NCBI RefSeq assembly: GCF_030519355.1
Contig: NZ_JAUMKC010000008.1
Location: 1 to 64,000, forward strand
Direction of reading: 5' to 3'
DNA length: 64,000 nucleotides
Source of the DNA: Mucilaginibacter sp. L3T2-6
GTDB lineage: Bacteria; Bacteroidota; Bacteroidia; Sphingobacteriales; Sphingobacteriaceae
The translations under genes and the position numbers were made by a program. Positions 8,557 to 17,870 of the stretch are shown here, piece by piece. Within the stretch, counting starts at the first letter, position 1. Each line of letters begins with the position of its first letter. The notes beneath the pieces are model-generated. The model did no database searches. It saw only the letters and a list, made by a program, of their open reading frames with translations, and was not told the origin of the DNA.

Positions 8557-9306
8557 TCACTTGATAAACTGCATTAGCCGCCTTATAATTCTTACCGGCA
8601 TTAGGAAAAAAGGAGCTTTAAAGCCATTGTCTTTCCACGCTCTTAAAATTTCTTGGTTGCCCTTTATCACATTCTTAAGATGTTTGTTTGTAGCGCCACC
8701 GAGCCGCATCTTTACTATCAATCTTTGTATATAAAGCGATTTAAAATTGAATTTTTTAAATATTCTTAACATAAATTCGTAATCTGCCGCTAAGGCATAC
8801 TTGGTGTTAAACAGTCCGGCTTCTTTATAGATTCTCGATTTCACAAATAATGACGGATGAGGAGGCACATGTCCAAGCTCAAAAAAATGACGATGGTAAC
8901 GAACAGAGTCCCATCTTCTCACTATTTTCTCTGGATCCTCATTCCCGACGTATACTAAATCGCCATACAAAATATCTAAATCAGGGTCGTTATTAAAATG
9001 TATCATAACGTCACTGATCACATTTTCGTCATGATAAAGGTCATCTGAATTCAAGATGCCGATAACCTCCCCCGTAGCCTGCATAATTCCTTTATTCATG
9101 GCGTCGTAGATACCCTTATCAGCCTCAGAAATATAATTGTTAATATTACTTAGGTGCTTACTAATGATATTGGGAGTATTGTCGGTTGAATTGCCGTCAA
9201 TAATGATATATTCTATGTTTTTATAATTTTGAGATAAAACGGAGCTTATTGCATCCTCGATTGTTTTTTCATTATTATAGACAACTGTTATTATAGAGAT
9301 TTTCAT
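8557..9306 (-). CDS. Family 2 glycosyltransferase
   Basis: This 249-residue GT-A enzyme has the classic N-terminus (MKISIITVVYNNEKTIEDAI), the IIDGNSTDNT nucleotide-binding motif and the metal-binding motif in LNSDDLY (about residues 84-90). LYGDLVYVG and the AADYEFMLRI acceptor-side block follow. The overall form resembles WcaA-type enzymes that add one sugar to a lipid-linked oligosaccharide at the inner membrane. Donor and linkage cannot be inferred. It lies one base after the preceding GT4 gene. Confidence 0.9.
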   Translation of the reverse strand: MKISIITVVYNNEKTIEDAISSVLSQNYKNIEYIIIDGNSTDNTPNIISKHLSNINNYISEADKGIYDAMNKGIMQATGEVIGILNSDDLYHDENVISDVMIHFNNDPDLDILYGDLVYVGNEDPEKIVRRWDSVRYHRHFFELGHVPPHPSLFVKSRIYKEAGLFNTKYALAADYEFMLRIFKKFNFKSLYIQRLIVKMRLGGATNKHLKNVIKGNQEILRAWKDNGFKAPFFLMPVRIIRRLMQFIK

Positions 9307-9307
9307 T

Positions 9308-10345
9308 CTAAATTAATTCTTTATAAAGACCGACAGTTTCCTGATAGCATCGTTCCCAGGAAAAGTTCGCGGATTGTTCCAATCCTTCTAAAATATATTT
9401 CTTCCTGTTATTTGCAATTTCTTCTAATGCATGTTTTACATCATCAATATCCAATTGATCAATTAATTCGCCGGCTTTACCGGCTACTTCGGCAATTGAA
9501 GATTTATTCAATGCAACAAACGGCAATCCTGCCCTCATCGCTTCTAAGAGAGGAATTCCAAAACCTTCATACGACGAAGGGTACAACAATGCAAAAGCCG
9601 AATTATATAGCTTATTAAGTTCAGCGTTACAGATGTTGACAAAAATCTTTATTCGTTTTTCTAAAGCTGATATCAGCCGCGCTTCCTGTTTATTGAAAGG
9701 CCTTCCTACCACGTATAAATCAAAATCAGGCAACTCCTTTATCAGATTGATAACAAATTCAAAATTTTTATAAAACTCCCTCGAACCTATAAATAGTAAA
9801 TAAGGTCTGCCTTGTTTTTTTGCGTCTTTAATGATAAAAAAATCATCTGACACGCCGTTATAGATCACCTTTATTTTTTCAGGATCAATGTGAGGATGCA
9901 AGGCCAATAAATCATGCTTTGTATTTTCAGATACGCTGATTATCTTTCGAGCAGCATACAACGCTTTATTTTTTTGATAGGAGTGTACATTTTTTCTGGG
10001 GCTGCCATAAAATTTTTCGTGCACAAAATCGTGGATTGTCGTCACCTGTGAAGCTAAAGGATTATCCGTGATTCTGTTATAACTGGAATGAAAAATAAAC
10101 TCGTGTTTAATATTCGATAGTTTAAGCGTCAGAAATCTCTCTATGATAAGCGGATATTTATTACGGCTGATAAGTTGATGCTTATCAATGTAAACATTGT
10201 TTCTGGCGATATTATTATTATCGCTCTCAACAAACAATAGATTGACATTATCGCGTAATAATCTTTTCGACAGCTCAGACCAATATGTAGATATACCTCC
10301 CGCTGTTTGTAAACTGTAGATTATGTTGTCGTAAACCAAGTCCAT
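9308..10345 (-). CDS. Family 4 glycosyltransferase
   Basis: This 345-residue GT-B enzyme has an N-terminal acceptor domain with GGISTYWSELSKRL. The C-terminal GT4 domain contains YLLFIGSREFYKNF and the donor-binding EX7E motif in YPSSYEGFGIPLLEAMRAGLP. It transfers a nucleotide-activated sugar with retention of configuration. It sits between EpsG and the GT2 gene with one-base gaps, so it is part of repeat-unit assembly. The specific sugar is unknown; GDP-fucose made by gmd/fcl is one candidate donor. Confidence 0.9.
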   Translation of the reverse strand: MDLVYDNIIYSLQTAGGISTYWSELSKRLLRDNVNLLFVESDNNNIARNNVYIDKHQLISRNKYPLIIERFLTLKLSNIKHEFIFHSSYNRITDNPLASQVTTIHDFVHEKFYGSPRKNVHSYQKNKALYAARKIISVSENTKHDLLALHPHIDPEKIKVIYNGVSDDFFIIKDAKKQGRPYLLFIGSREFYKNFEFVINLIKELPDFDLYVVGRPFNKQEARLISALEKRIKIFVNICNAELNKLYNSAFALLYPSSYEGFGIPLLEAMRAGLPFVALNKSSIAEVAGKAGELIDQLDIDDVKHALEEIANNRKKYILEGLEQSANFSWERCYQETVGLYKELI

Positions 10346-10346
10346 A

Positions 10347-11414
10347 TCACTTACTTATTACGTTTCTATAAGGTATAAAGGACTCTTCCTGCGAATTTAT
10401 CACAGTCATTGCACCCCAATAACAATATGCCCCAACAAATAGAAATATCGCTGCTTTTTGCAGGTTACTTTTGCTATAGGAAAAAAGGTAAGGAAATAAC
10501 AATATTTCAAATTGTTGAAAATAAAGGCTTCCTCTGCCACCGATTTGCGGCAATGAATTGAAAGCCAGGTAAAAAATAACACCCCAGTAATAGATGTTAA
10601 ATACGATCAAACTATTTTCATCGCTATATACTTTTTGCCTGTAAAAGCCCAATAAAACCACAATTAAAGAAAGTCTCAAAAACACTGAATAGGTCACCCC
10701 GATAATTTCGTCTGCATCTGAATTCCCATAGTACACCAGTTTTTGAGCGATATATTCCGGCATAAAATTGGTAAGGTAATTTATTACGATATTTTTCAAA
10801 TCTATTGTGGCAACAGCTAAAGCAACGCACAATACAATTACCAACACCGTCGGCTTAAATTGCTTGCGAACAAAAAAATAAACCGGGTAAAATAGTATTG
10901 AAGAAATATGTATCGATACAGCAGCTAAAAGTATAAGCGTGTACTTTTTTATATTTCCTTCCTTAATGTAAACAAAGGACCATAACACTAGCCCCGCGGC
11001 AAGGCCTTGTCTTATCTGTCCAAAATCGGCAGTTAAGTATAGCCTGGAAAAATAAAACACGATCGACAAAAAAGGAAATAAGCTGTACTGCCATATAAAC
11101 TTTCCTTTTATCGCCACCGCGAGAAGGGCCATCAAAAATATAAAAGAAACGTAGTTCACTGATATTTTATTAAGAAAGCCCATTATGGCATTCACAGAAG
11201 GCTCAACTTCCAGACTATAGCCGCTAAATCTTACATCTTCATAAATTCTTTCATAATTATCATAATCATAGCCCGTTTCATATCTCAGACCCGCAAAAAA
11301 AACAAGAAAGACGATCACTAAAGAAAACAGCAGGAATTTGTCAACCTTATCTTCGATAAAATAAGACATTACTGATAGCAAGAGCAATAAAAATAGAATT
11401 ATGTAGTAAATCAT
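10347..11414 (-). CDS. EpsG-family membrane protein (probable Wzy-type polymerase)
   Basis: This 355-residue protein is almost entirely hydrophobic, with about ten predicted membrane segments. It carries the EpsG hallmark near the N-terminus (FFAGLRYETGYDYDNYERIY) and a RQGLAAGLVLW segment. In Wzx/Wzy loci these proteins act as the polymerase that joins lipid-linked repeat units on the periplasmic face. It is the only polymerase candidate in the locus. Its ATG overlaps the stop of the upstream GT4 gene by four bases. Confidence 0.85.
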   Translation of the reverse strand: MIYYIILFLLLLLSVMSYFIEDKVDKFLLFSLVIVFLVFFAGLRYETGYDYDNYERIYEDVRFSGYSLEVEPSVNAIMGFLNKISVNYVSFIFLMALLAVAIKGKFIWQYSLFPFLSIVFYFSRLYLTADFGQIRQGLAAGLVLWSFVYIKEGNIKKYTLILLAAVSIHISSILFYPVYFFVRKQFKPTVLVIVLCVALAVATIDLKNIVINYLTNFMPEYIAQKLVYYGNSDADEIIGVTYSVFLRLSLIVVLLGFYRQKVYSDENSLIVFNIYYWGVIFYLAFNSLPQIGGRGSLYFQQFEILLFPYLFSYSKSNLQKAAIFLFVGAYCYWGAMTVINSQEESFIPYRNVISK

Positions 11415-12484
11415 AACTTGCTAAACAGAGACTCCCATTTTTGATATACCGTATCTGAATTATAATCCATCGAATTTACTCGGGCGTTTCTTCCTAATTG
11501 CTTCCGTTTGCTTTCATCGCCAATTAGTAGCAATAGATTTTTTAGAAACGCTTCAGAATCATTCATCTGTATCAATATTCCGTCGTCATCCTTTATAAGT
11601 TCACGGGGTCCGGTCGGACAATCGTAAGCAATTACAGGAAGGCCGCATGCTTTCGCCTCTAATAATACCATCGGCAGCCCTTCATATCTAGATGTCATTA
11701 AATAAATTGACGATTCTAAAAAAAAGTCTAAAATATTTTTTGTCGGAGGTATTAGAAAAATCCGGTCTCGTAAGTCGTACCTGGTAATTTGAGTTGTAAG
11801 GTCATTTTTCAACTCGCCATCGCCAACTATATTTAAAACCCAACCTGGATTGTCCTTCAGCGCCAGAGCTGCCAGATCAATCAAGAGATCAAATCCCTTC
11901 TGATAAGTATATCGGCCGATTGCCAGTAATATTTTATTATCGCAAGGAGATGGATCCGGCGGATAAAATGACAATTCATTAGGAATAGTTTCGCATAGTA
12001 CTGTCGGCACATTTTTGTTGAAGTTTAATTTGTCAACATCTGTAAGTACTACAACGGCATCCAGGCGCCGGTATAACAACTTAACTAAGAATTTTGAATA
12101 GGGGGTTAATGCTGAATATGATAAGTGTTCGCAACCTATGTATTTGTTAGTTGGCTTAAACAGGCAAAGCAGGGAAAGAATAAAGTTATGTACGTGATTT
12201 GTTCCTAATACTATATCGCTATTTTGGGGAACATTTTTTGATAAGACACTAAAGGTTTTAAAAAAGCCAAGTATCCGGAGAATTAAAAACCTCGATGTCC
12301 TGATATGCAGATGTTTTATAACAACGCTGTCGTTAAGATTGAAATAGGCCGTCCCCTGAGTCGTATATAAACTTAATATAGTAACTAAATAGCCGTGTTT
12401 TGATAGATTATTGGCTAAATTAATAGTGGCCCTTTCGGTACCAGCAGATGATGTAATATCTGAAAGAATCAGTTTAACGTTCAT
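11411..12484 (-). CDS. Family 4 glycosyltransferase
   Basis: This GT-B enzyme of about 357 residues starts MNVKLILSDITSSAGTERAT, with the glycine-poor donor loop typical of family 4. Later it has LLAIGRYTYQKGFDLLIDL and the EX7E motif in MTSRYEGLPMVLLEAKACGLP. I chose ATG 12484. A TTG upstream would add 17 residues (MLISNFICTALFVKKTI) that look like untranslated leader. It probably adds one residue of the repeat unit. Confidence 0.88.
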   Translation of the reverse strand: MNVKLILSDITSSAGTERATINLANNLSKHGYLVTILSLYTTQGTAYFNLNDSVVIKHLHIRTSRFLILRILGFFKTFSVLSKNVPQNSDIVLGTNHVHNFILSLLCLFKPTNKYIGCEHLSYSALTPYSKFLVKLLYRRLDAVVVLTDVDKLNFNKNVPTVLCETIPNELSFYPPDPSPCDNKILLAIGRYTYQKGFDLLIDLAALALKDNPGWVLNIVGDGELKNDLTTQITRYDLRDRIFLIPPTKNILDFFLESSIYLMTSRYEGLPMVLLEAKACGLPVIAYDCPTGPRELIKDDDGILIQMNDSEAFLKNLLLLIGDESKRKQLGRNARVNSMDYNSDTVYQKWESLFSKL

Positions 12485-12541
12485 TATTGTCTTTTTGACG
12501 AAGAGTGCGGTGCAAATAAAGTTACTTATCAACAAGTAAAA

Positions 12542-13849
12542 TTAATGCGATAACGTCCAGGGCATGTCATATGCCCGGGCACTGTAAATCCAAACGGCAA
12601 CAAAGTTAATAAAACTTATCAGCGTAGTAGAATAAGCTGCACCTATAGCGCCGAAATGTTTAATCAGAATATAGGATAAAACTACCTGTAAAAGTGAACA
12701 GATAAAGGTTATATAGGCAAGCAACCTGGTCTTTTTAACGAAATATATGTAATTAACAAACATTAAATACATGCCCTGAAATGTTTGAGCCAGTATAGCC
12801 CAGGGAATGAACCATTTCGATTCTAAATATTTAGCAGATAAAAAATTATTAACTAATAATATTGACATTCCAATCAGCACCACGCAGCTTATAACCAACA
12901 AAAGAAGATATAAATAGGTAAACTTGGCTAATTTTAGTTTGGTACGCTTCAATACATGTTCGTCTTCGATACTTAAGCTTTTGAATAGATATGGAACATA
13001 GGCATTATTAAAGGCCATTGTGATAAATGAAACAAGTAATCCAAACTGAAAGCCGGTAGCATAAATTCCGGTGGCAGCTTCTCCAATTAATTTACTTATG
13101 TAAATTCTGTCGATACCTGACCTTATCCAAATACTTAAGCTATGTGGTAGCAGTGGTAGAGAAAAAAAAACGGCGTCTTTTAAATAAGCCTTTTGTATGC
13201 TTAATGTAAAGTAACCGCGATCGTACAAAATATATAGGCTGAATAAACCATAACTGCATGCTGCGATAAAAAAACCATCTAGGCGCCCGCGCCATCCAAG
13301 TGAATAACTTATTATAAATAGCAATGAAAGGCTAATATTTAAAGCCGTTTGAGTTATTTCGTAAATACCGTATTTAATCGCTTTTTCTTCTAGTTGCCAC
13401 AATGTTAAGTTAATAGCCGTAAATGATTGCGATAATGCAATTAATATTCCTGCAAGTAAGTAATTAACAGGTATATGTAAAGTGTTTATAATTTGGGGAC
13501 TAAAGATCAATACCAGTACCGAGCAAATTATAGCCGTAAAAAAAGTAATTGAAATAACGTTTGAAATATATTCGGCAAGCTGTTTTTTACTTAGCTTGTA
13601 ATAATTAACGCTTATTGCACCTTGCAAACTTAGCCCAATAAATATCAGTAACACCGACGTATAAACAGAAAAGTTTGAAACAATACCATATTCGGCCGGT
13701 ACCAGGTAATGTGTCAATAGCGGCAATAACAGGAAAGGAATAGCTTTATTAATTGCATCTGTTAAGGTATACAGAACGCTATTCTTAAATAAAGAATGAC
13801 GTGTTATCTTTCTAAGGTCCTGTCTAAACTTAGAGGGTTGAAATGGCAT
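12542..13849 (-). CDS. Wzx-like oligosaccharide flippase (MOP superfamily)
   Basis: This 435-residue integral membrane protein has about 12-14 hydrophobic segments. The N-terminal block (FKNSVLYTLTDAINKAIPFLLLP) and internal GIDRIYISKLIGEAATGIYA match polysaccharide-transport MOP proteins. These flip undecaprenyl-linked repeat units across the inner membrane. The gene start overlaps the end of the preceding transferase gene by 20 bp. Together with EpsG, the Wzz-like and the Wza-like proteins it makes this a Wzx/Wzy-dependent pathway. Confidence 0.9.
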   Translation of the reverse strand: MPFQPSKFRQDLRKITRHSLFKNSVLYTLTDAINKAIPFLLLPLLTHYLVPAEYGIVSNFSVYTSVLLIFIGLSLQGAISVNYYKLSKKQLAEYISNVISITFFTAIICSVLVLIFSPQIINTLHIPVNYLLAGILIALSQSFTAINLTLWQLEEKAIKYGIYEITQTALNISLSLLFIISYSLGWRGRLDGFFIAACSYGLFSLYILYDRGYFTLSIQKAYLKDAVFFSLPLLPHSLSIWIRSGIDRIYISKLIGEAATGIYATGFQFGLLVSFITMAFNNAYVPYLFKSLSIEDEHVLKRTKLKLAKFTYLYLLLLVISCVVLIGMSILLVNNFLSAKYLESKWFIPWAILAQTFQGMYLMFVNYIYFVKKTRLLAYITFICSLLQVVLSYILIKHFGAIGAAYSTTLISFINFVAVWIYSARAYDMPWTLSH

Positions 13850-14960
13850 TCTTAATTATTTCAAAATTTGTTTTCGGGTATTCTTTTGCATAAAGGTATT
13901 CCGTTTTGAATTTTTCATAAGCTACAAAATCTATATTATCATAGAGAGAAAGTTTAAAATCCGAGTCGAGATTGATCATTTCAATATTAATAAGTTCGGC
14001 AATATTCCTTCCCCGCCTGTAAACCTCATTCGAAAAATCGTTTCCATGCATAAATTCGTCGAAAAAAATGACATATGCTTTTTTGTTCGCTTGCACAGCA
14101 TAATTTATAGATAAACTTGAGTGATCTAAAACCATTTCACTATGCAACACCAATTCAGCAGTTTTTCCTGAAATAACACGGCGGGATCCAAATTCATTGG
14201 TATACAAGGCTTTTGGATGCGCTGCAATTATAATCTCGCAACCAGTTTGATGCTCAATTTTATCAAATGCTGCGTTAATTTTTTTATAATATAACTCGGG
14301 AGAGATTGATCTTTTGCGAAGCCTGGCAATATCCGGGTGACTTGGCAGATAGATATCCAAGAAAACAATATATTTCTCGTTGATAATACGGGGGGTAGTT
14401 TGAGCTACAGCATAATTTTCCACATCGAAATATGATATCGAATCTGTTTTGTATTCCCTAAATTCGGGCGCTGTCTTATTACCGGTCAAAAACACCAATG
14501 AAACCGGGTTAATCTCGAAGAACCTTTTATAAATTTTATAGGAAAATAAACTCAATTTTCTCCTAACCTTGCTAAAAGACAGATCACTAACTTTAAAACG
14601 AATTCTATTGTAATAAATGGCGGAAAGATTATGATAATGATTTATTGAAAAAACTTTGAACTTATCCCCCGATAACAATTTTGCCAAACAGCGCGTATCC
14701 CAATTAAACCAAAATTCAGTACATATATAGGTACCTTGAGGTAGATTCTCTATCTCCCGTAACAAATTAATATAGTTATCAAAGTAAATTACATCTTCAT
14801 CCTTTTCCTCCATATTATAGTTTAATTTTTTTGAATAGGCCAAGGCCCTCCACACACTCCAAAATTGGACATCAAATCCATATCTGCAAAATTCATCCAT
14901 GCAAAAATGGCCTCTTTTGAAATGCTTATAAGGCTCATGATCGATAATTATCAACTTCAT
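13830..14960 (-). CDS. Candidate nonulosonic acid transferase (sialyltransferase-like GT-B)
   Basis: I do not recognise a named family over the full length. The C-terminal half has an HP motif (IIAAHPKALY) followed about 40 residues later by DHSSLSINYA, an SS-type motif. This HP...SS order is what bacterial sialyltransferases and polysialyltransferases use to bind CMP-sugars. The gene lies directly after the nonulosonic acid synthesis genes and before the flippase, which fits transfer of the CMP-activated sugar. I prefer ATG 14960 (MKLIIIDHEPYKHF); upstream starts at 14978 or 15110 would add residues that look untranslated. It could equally be another GT-B transferase. Confidence 0.55.
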   Translation of the reverse strand: MKLIIIDHEPYKHFKRGHFCMDEFCRYGFDVQFWSVWRALAYSKKLNYNMEEKDEDVIYFDNYINLLREIENLPQGTYICTEFWFNWDTRCLAKLLSGDKFKVFSINHYHNLSAIYYNRIRFKVSDLSFSKVRRKLSLFSYKIYKRFFEINPVSLVFLTGNKTAPEFREYKTDSISYFDVENYAVAQTTPRIINEKYIVFLDIYLPSHPDIARLRKRSISPELYYKKINAAFDKIEHQTGCEIIIAAHPKALYTNEFGSRRVISGKTAELVLHSEMVLDHSSLSINYAVQANKKAYVIFFDEFMHGNDFSNEVYRRGRNIAELINIEMINLDSDFKLSLYDNIDFVAYEKFKTEYLYAKEYPKTNFEIIKNAISTL

Positions 14961-15084
14961 ATTTGTTATATCAGCCATTTTATTTACAGCAAACACTGCA
15001 AAAAATAAAGTCGTTGCACGGGTATCCAACTTATAGGCGGTAGCAGGATAGCTTACTGGCTTTATAGTAATATAATTGAATCCA

Positions 15085-15813
15085 CTAAATACTTGTCCAT
15101 CCCCCGTCAATCAAAATATTTTGACCGGTAATATACCTAGCATCATCAGATAAAAGAAATGCAATACAAGGAGATATATCATCAGGAGTTCCCATTCGTC
15201 TTAACGGAACTTTATTCGAAAAGCTTTCTACAAATTGTTTGGGTTGATTATCAAATATACCGCCGGGCGAAACACTATTCACTCTTACCTGGTGTGGGCC
15301 ATAGTATGCTGCTAAATAGCGTGTTAGGTTATTTATACCTCCTTTAATCGCTGAATACGCCGCAGGCATGGTCATTTCGGTGTTATTGTAAACAGAAAAA
15401 TCGGGACCCACTAACCCATAAATTGAAGACATATTTATCAAGGAGCCGTATCCCTGTGACTTCATTTTGTTAAGTACTACCTGGCAGCATAAAAAGTATC
15501 CATTCAAATGCATATCAACATTTCTGCGCCAAGATTCAATTTTTATGTCTTCAAGTTTATCTCCCCAGTCAACTGTGCGTGGATAAGCATTATTTACCCA
15601 ACCATCAATTTTTCCATATTTTTTTAAGATATAGTCAACGCCGCCTTTTACAGAATCTTCATCTGTAATGTCCAGGGCTAAACAGTCATCAGCATTCTTG
15701 CTAATATTAATATCGGCTGCAATGACCTCACACCCGCGCTGTTTAAGTGTTTTTACAATATGGGCGCCTAACAAACCGTTACCACCAGTTACTACCGCTA
15801 CTTTGCCTTCCAT
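15085..15813 (-). CDS. ptmA: SDR-family oxidoreductase, PtmA-like
   Basis: This 242-residue short-chain dehydrogenase has the cofactor loop VVTGGNGLLGAHIV, NNAYPR, the catalytic Ser in LINMSSIYG and the YSAIKGG pair (Tyr/Lys), ending TGQNILIDGGWTSI. Its place after the cytidylyltransferase and aminotransferase mirrors PtmA at the end of the legionaminic acid gene run of Campylobacter. The exact step is not settled there, so the symbol reflects synteny and family. It starts six bases after the aminotransferase stop. Confidence 0.75.
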   Translation of the reverse strand: MEGKVAVVTGGNGLLGAHIVKTLKQRGCEVIAADINISKNADDCLALDITDEDSVKGGVDYILKKYGKIDGWVNNAYPRTVDWGDKLEDIKIESWRRNVDMHLNGYFLCCQVVLNKMKSQGYGSLINMSSIYGLVGPDFSVYNNTEMTMPAAYSAIKGGINNLTRYLAAYYGPHQVRVNSVSPGGIFDNQPKQFVESFSNKVPLRRMGTPDDISPCIAFLLSDDARYITGQNILIDGGWTSI

Positions 15814-15819
15814 TAAAAA

Positions 15820-17118
15820 TTAATTATATTTTCTAAATACCGGCTTTATAATTTTTGACTGCAAATATGGTTCATAACCATCATTAAGAGCATTTTGATA
15901 AGTTTTTAATGAAGTTCTTACAGCACTTAAAGTCATATCAAGCTCAATGTCCTGATGGGAATAAGAGATAGCTATATATGGCATCAGGATCCCCGCCTTG
16001 ATCATTTCCTGTGCAAACAAGGTGCGCATTGCCATAGATGCGGCGTTATCTCTCCCTTTCGCTATATAGTTTGGTGAGCAAGGATATCCTTCAACATAAA
16101 ATTGATCTTGAATGCCAAATTCAATAGCGATAGAATTGATTCCAGATATTAGTTTTTGTCCATAATCCCAAAAATGTTTCACTACCTCGTCCCTTTCCAA
16201 TATCTCCATTGTTTTTAAGAAAGCGCCAAGTGCACTCATCTCCGCACCGTGCGTGGTCGATGTTAAAAAAACTCTTTCGGCGCCCTCATTAAGTATCCCG
16301 CCTATCTGCATAATCTCTCTTTTTCCGCCAAGCGCCGCAACAGCAAAGCCATTAGCCATAGCTTTTCCAAAGGTGCATAAATCAGGCGTTATTCCAAAAT
16401 AGGCTTGAGCACCCCGCAAATCCCAACGAAACCCCGTTATCATTTCGTCAATGATAAATACAGCTTCGTTAACTTTGCAAATGGCTTGTACTTTTGTTAA
16501 AAAATCATTTTGAGGAGCTTGTGTTGTTGCAGCTTCCAGCATCACTGCCGCTATTTCGCCTCTATGTTCGTCGAACAGGCGTTCGAGGGATTCTATATTA
16601 TTATAATTAAATTTAAGCGTTAAACTTTTCGATTCATCAGGGATGCCAGCGTTCATAACCGTTGACCCGATAAACCAATCATCGTATGAGAAAAAAGGCT
16701 GTTCAGCCGGTACTGCTATGTATTTTTTCTTTGTGTAAGCCCGTGCAAGCTTAACCGCAGCCGTTGTAACTGCCGAACCATGCTTCGCAAATTTAACCAT
16801 CCCCACGGATGGTATTAACCCGGTTAACAATTCAGCGGCCATTAGTTCAGTAGTTGAGGCCCGTGTTAAATTATTACCCTTTAGTATTTCTTCGTAACAA
16901 GCATCAGCTATCTCTTTGTTACCGTAACCAATGTTTACTGAACGTAGCCCCATACCATAGTCAAGGTATTTTTTTCCATCGGGGGCGAAAACATAAGCAC
17001 CTTTACCTCTTTCCAAAATGGCAGGCGCGTTTGAGGGGAACTGGTCATCGCCGCGTGAGTATGTATGTGCCCCGCCGGGGATTACATAGTGTAATCTATC
17101 AGAATATGTTTCGCTCAT
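15820..17118 (-). CDS. Class III PLP aminotransferase (glutamate-1-semialdehyde aminomutase-like)
   Basis: This 432-residue fold-type I PLP enzyme has GMGLRSVNIGYGN near the N-terminus, the PLP-ring Asp in FIIDEMITGFR, and the Schiff-base Lys in CTFGKAMANGF. It resembles HemL but lies in a sugar locus, where such enzymes are thought to transaminate a nucleotide sugar or an amino-acid decoration. It overlaps the cytidylyltransferase stop by four bases. It has no counterpart in the textbook legionaminic acid route, so it may add a further amino modification. Confidence 0.82.
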   Translation of the reverse strand: MSETYSDRLHYVIPGGAHTYSRGDDQFPSNAPAILERGKGAYVFAPDGKKYLDYGMGLRSVNIGYGNKEIADACYEEILKGNNLTRASTTELMAAELLTGLIPSVGMVKFAKHGSAVTTAAVKLARAYTKKKYIAVPAEQPFFSYDDWFIGSTVMNAGIPDESKSLTLKFNYNNIESLERLFDEHRGEIAAVMLEAATTQAPQNDFLTKVQAICKVNEAVFIIDEMITGFRWDLRGAQAYFGITPDLCTFGKAMANGFAVAALGGKREIMQIGGILNEGAERVFLTSTTHGAEMSALGAFLKTMEILERDEVVKHFWDYGQKLISGINSIAIEFGIQDQFYVEGYPCSPNYIAKGRDNAASMAMRTLFAQEMIKAGILMPYIAISYSHQDIELDMTLSAVRTSLKTYQNALNDGYEPYLQSKIIKPVFRKYN

Positions 17119-17870
17119 TTGCTAGTCCCGTTATTTTTTTGAAGATTAAAATTCGCCCAATATTGTTCATTGAGTTCCGAATTTATTTTATGAAGCTCGT
17201 TTTCAATAATATATTTGATTAAGTTTTCATCACTTATCGTAGTGATATCTTTTTTAATCTCATTGATCACTGCTCTGAAAAAATCGGCGTCAGGTTCGTA
17301 ATCCAGCGTCATTCTCAATTTTGAAGAAAAAGAAATCTCGTCAAAATTGATAATATCTATATGACTTTCGTCAAAGATCCGCCCCCAGCCTGTTTCTAGA
17401 ATCTTGGGCGTATTAATTAACGAGTGCCTCAAAAAATCTTTGGTATAACCCATTACATTCATACCCAAAGGCAGGCCAACGGTTTTAGCCATTGACGCCC
17501 CCTCAATCAAGGAGTACATCACATCCCTCGCCGCTTTAGTAGAACATAATATGTCGTCTCCATCAATTGACAAGATATTGTCCACATTGTGTTCTTCGGC
17601 ACATTGCAAATGCCTTAAAGGTATGTTATCATCTGCGCCAAAAAATATGTTAATATCTATGCCATCCAATACCTCTTCAAATTTCATGTTTTCAGGGTCG
17701 GTGGAAGTGGTTATAAAAAGTTTAACGTCACCTGCGGCGATATCATTTTTAAATTCTGCTGCAAAACGATTTATCAAATATTCAATAAAAGTACTTCCGC
17801 CCGCTTTTATTAAATGTTTTTGTAATAAGCGGGTAGAACCTAATCTGGCTGTGATAAAAATCCCTGTCAT
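17115..17870 (-). CDS. SpsF-like cytidylyltransferase (candidate CMP-nonulosonate synthetase)
   Basis: This 251-residue Rossmann-type nucleotidyltransferase starts MTGIFITARLGSTRLLQKHL, the SpsF form of the nucleotide-binding loop. SIDGDDILC, a metal-site region, follows. Classical CMP-sialate and CMP-legionaminate synthetases use ARGGSKG at this place, which is absent here. By position it occupies the slot of LegF/PtmB, so it may activate the nine-carbon sugar with CTP, but another substrate is possible. It is coupled by 4-bp overlaps on both sides. Confidence 0.72.
   Translation of the reverse strand: MTGIFITARLGSTRLLQKHLIKAGGSTFIEYLINRFAAEFKNDIAAGDVKLFITTSTDPENMKFEEVLDGIDINIFFGADDNIPLRHLQCAEEHNVDNILSIDGDDILCSTKAARDVMYSLIEGASMAKTVGLPLGMNVMGYTKDFLRHSLINTPKILETGWGRIFDESHIDIINFDEISFSSKLRMTLDYEPDADFFRAVINEIKKDITTISDENLIKYIIENELHKINSELNEQYWANFNLQKNNGTSK

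Noticed and set aside
8456..8734. Plus-strand frame in the gap before the GT2 gene
   Set aside because: Most of it is antisense to the well-supported GT2 gene and it has no family features.
15820..17118. hemL (glutamate-1-semialdehyde aminomutase) for tetrapyrrole synthesis
   Set aside because: The fold matches, but the gene is coupled by overlap to nonulosonic acid genes, so a sugar-locus role is more likely.
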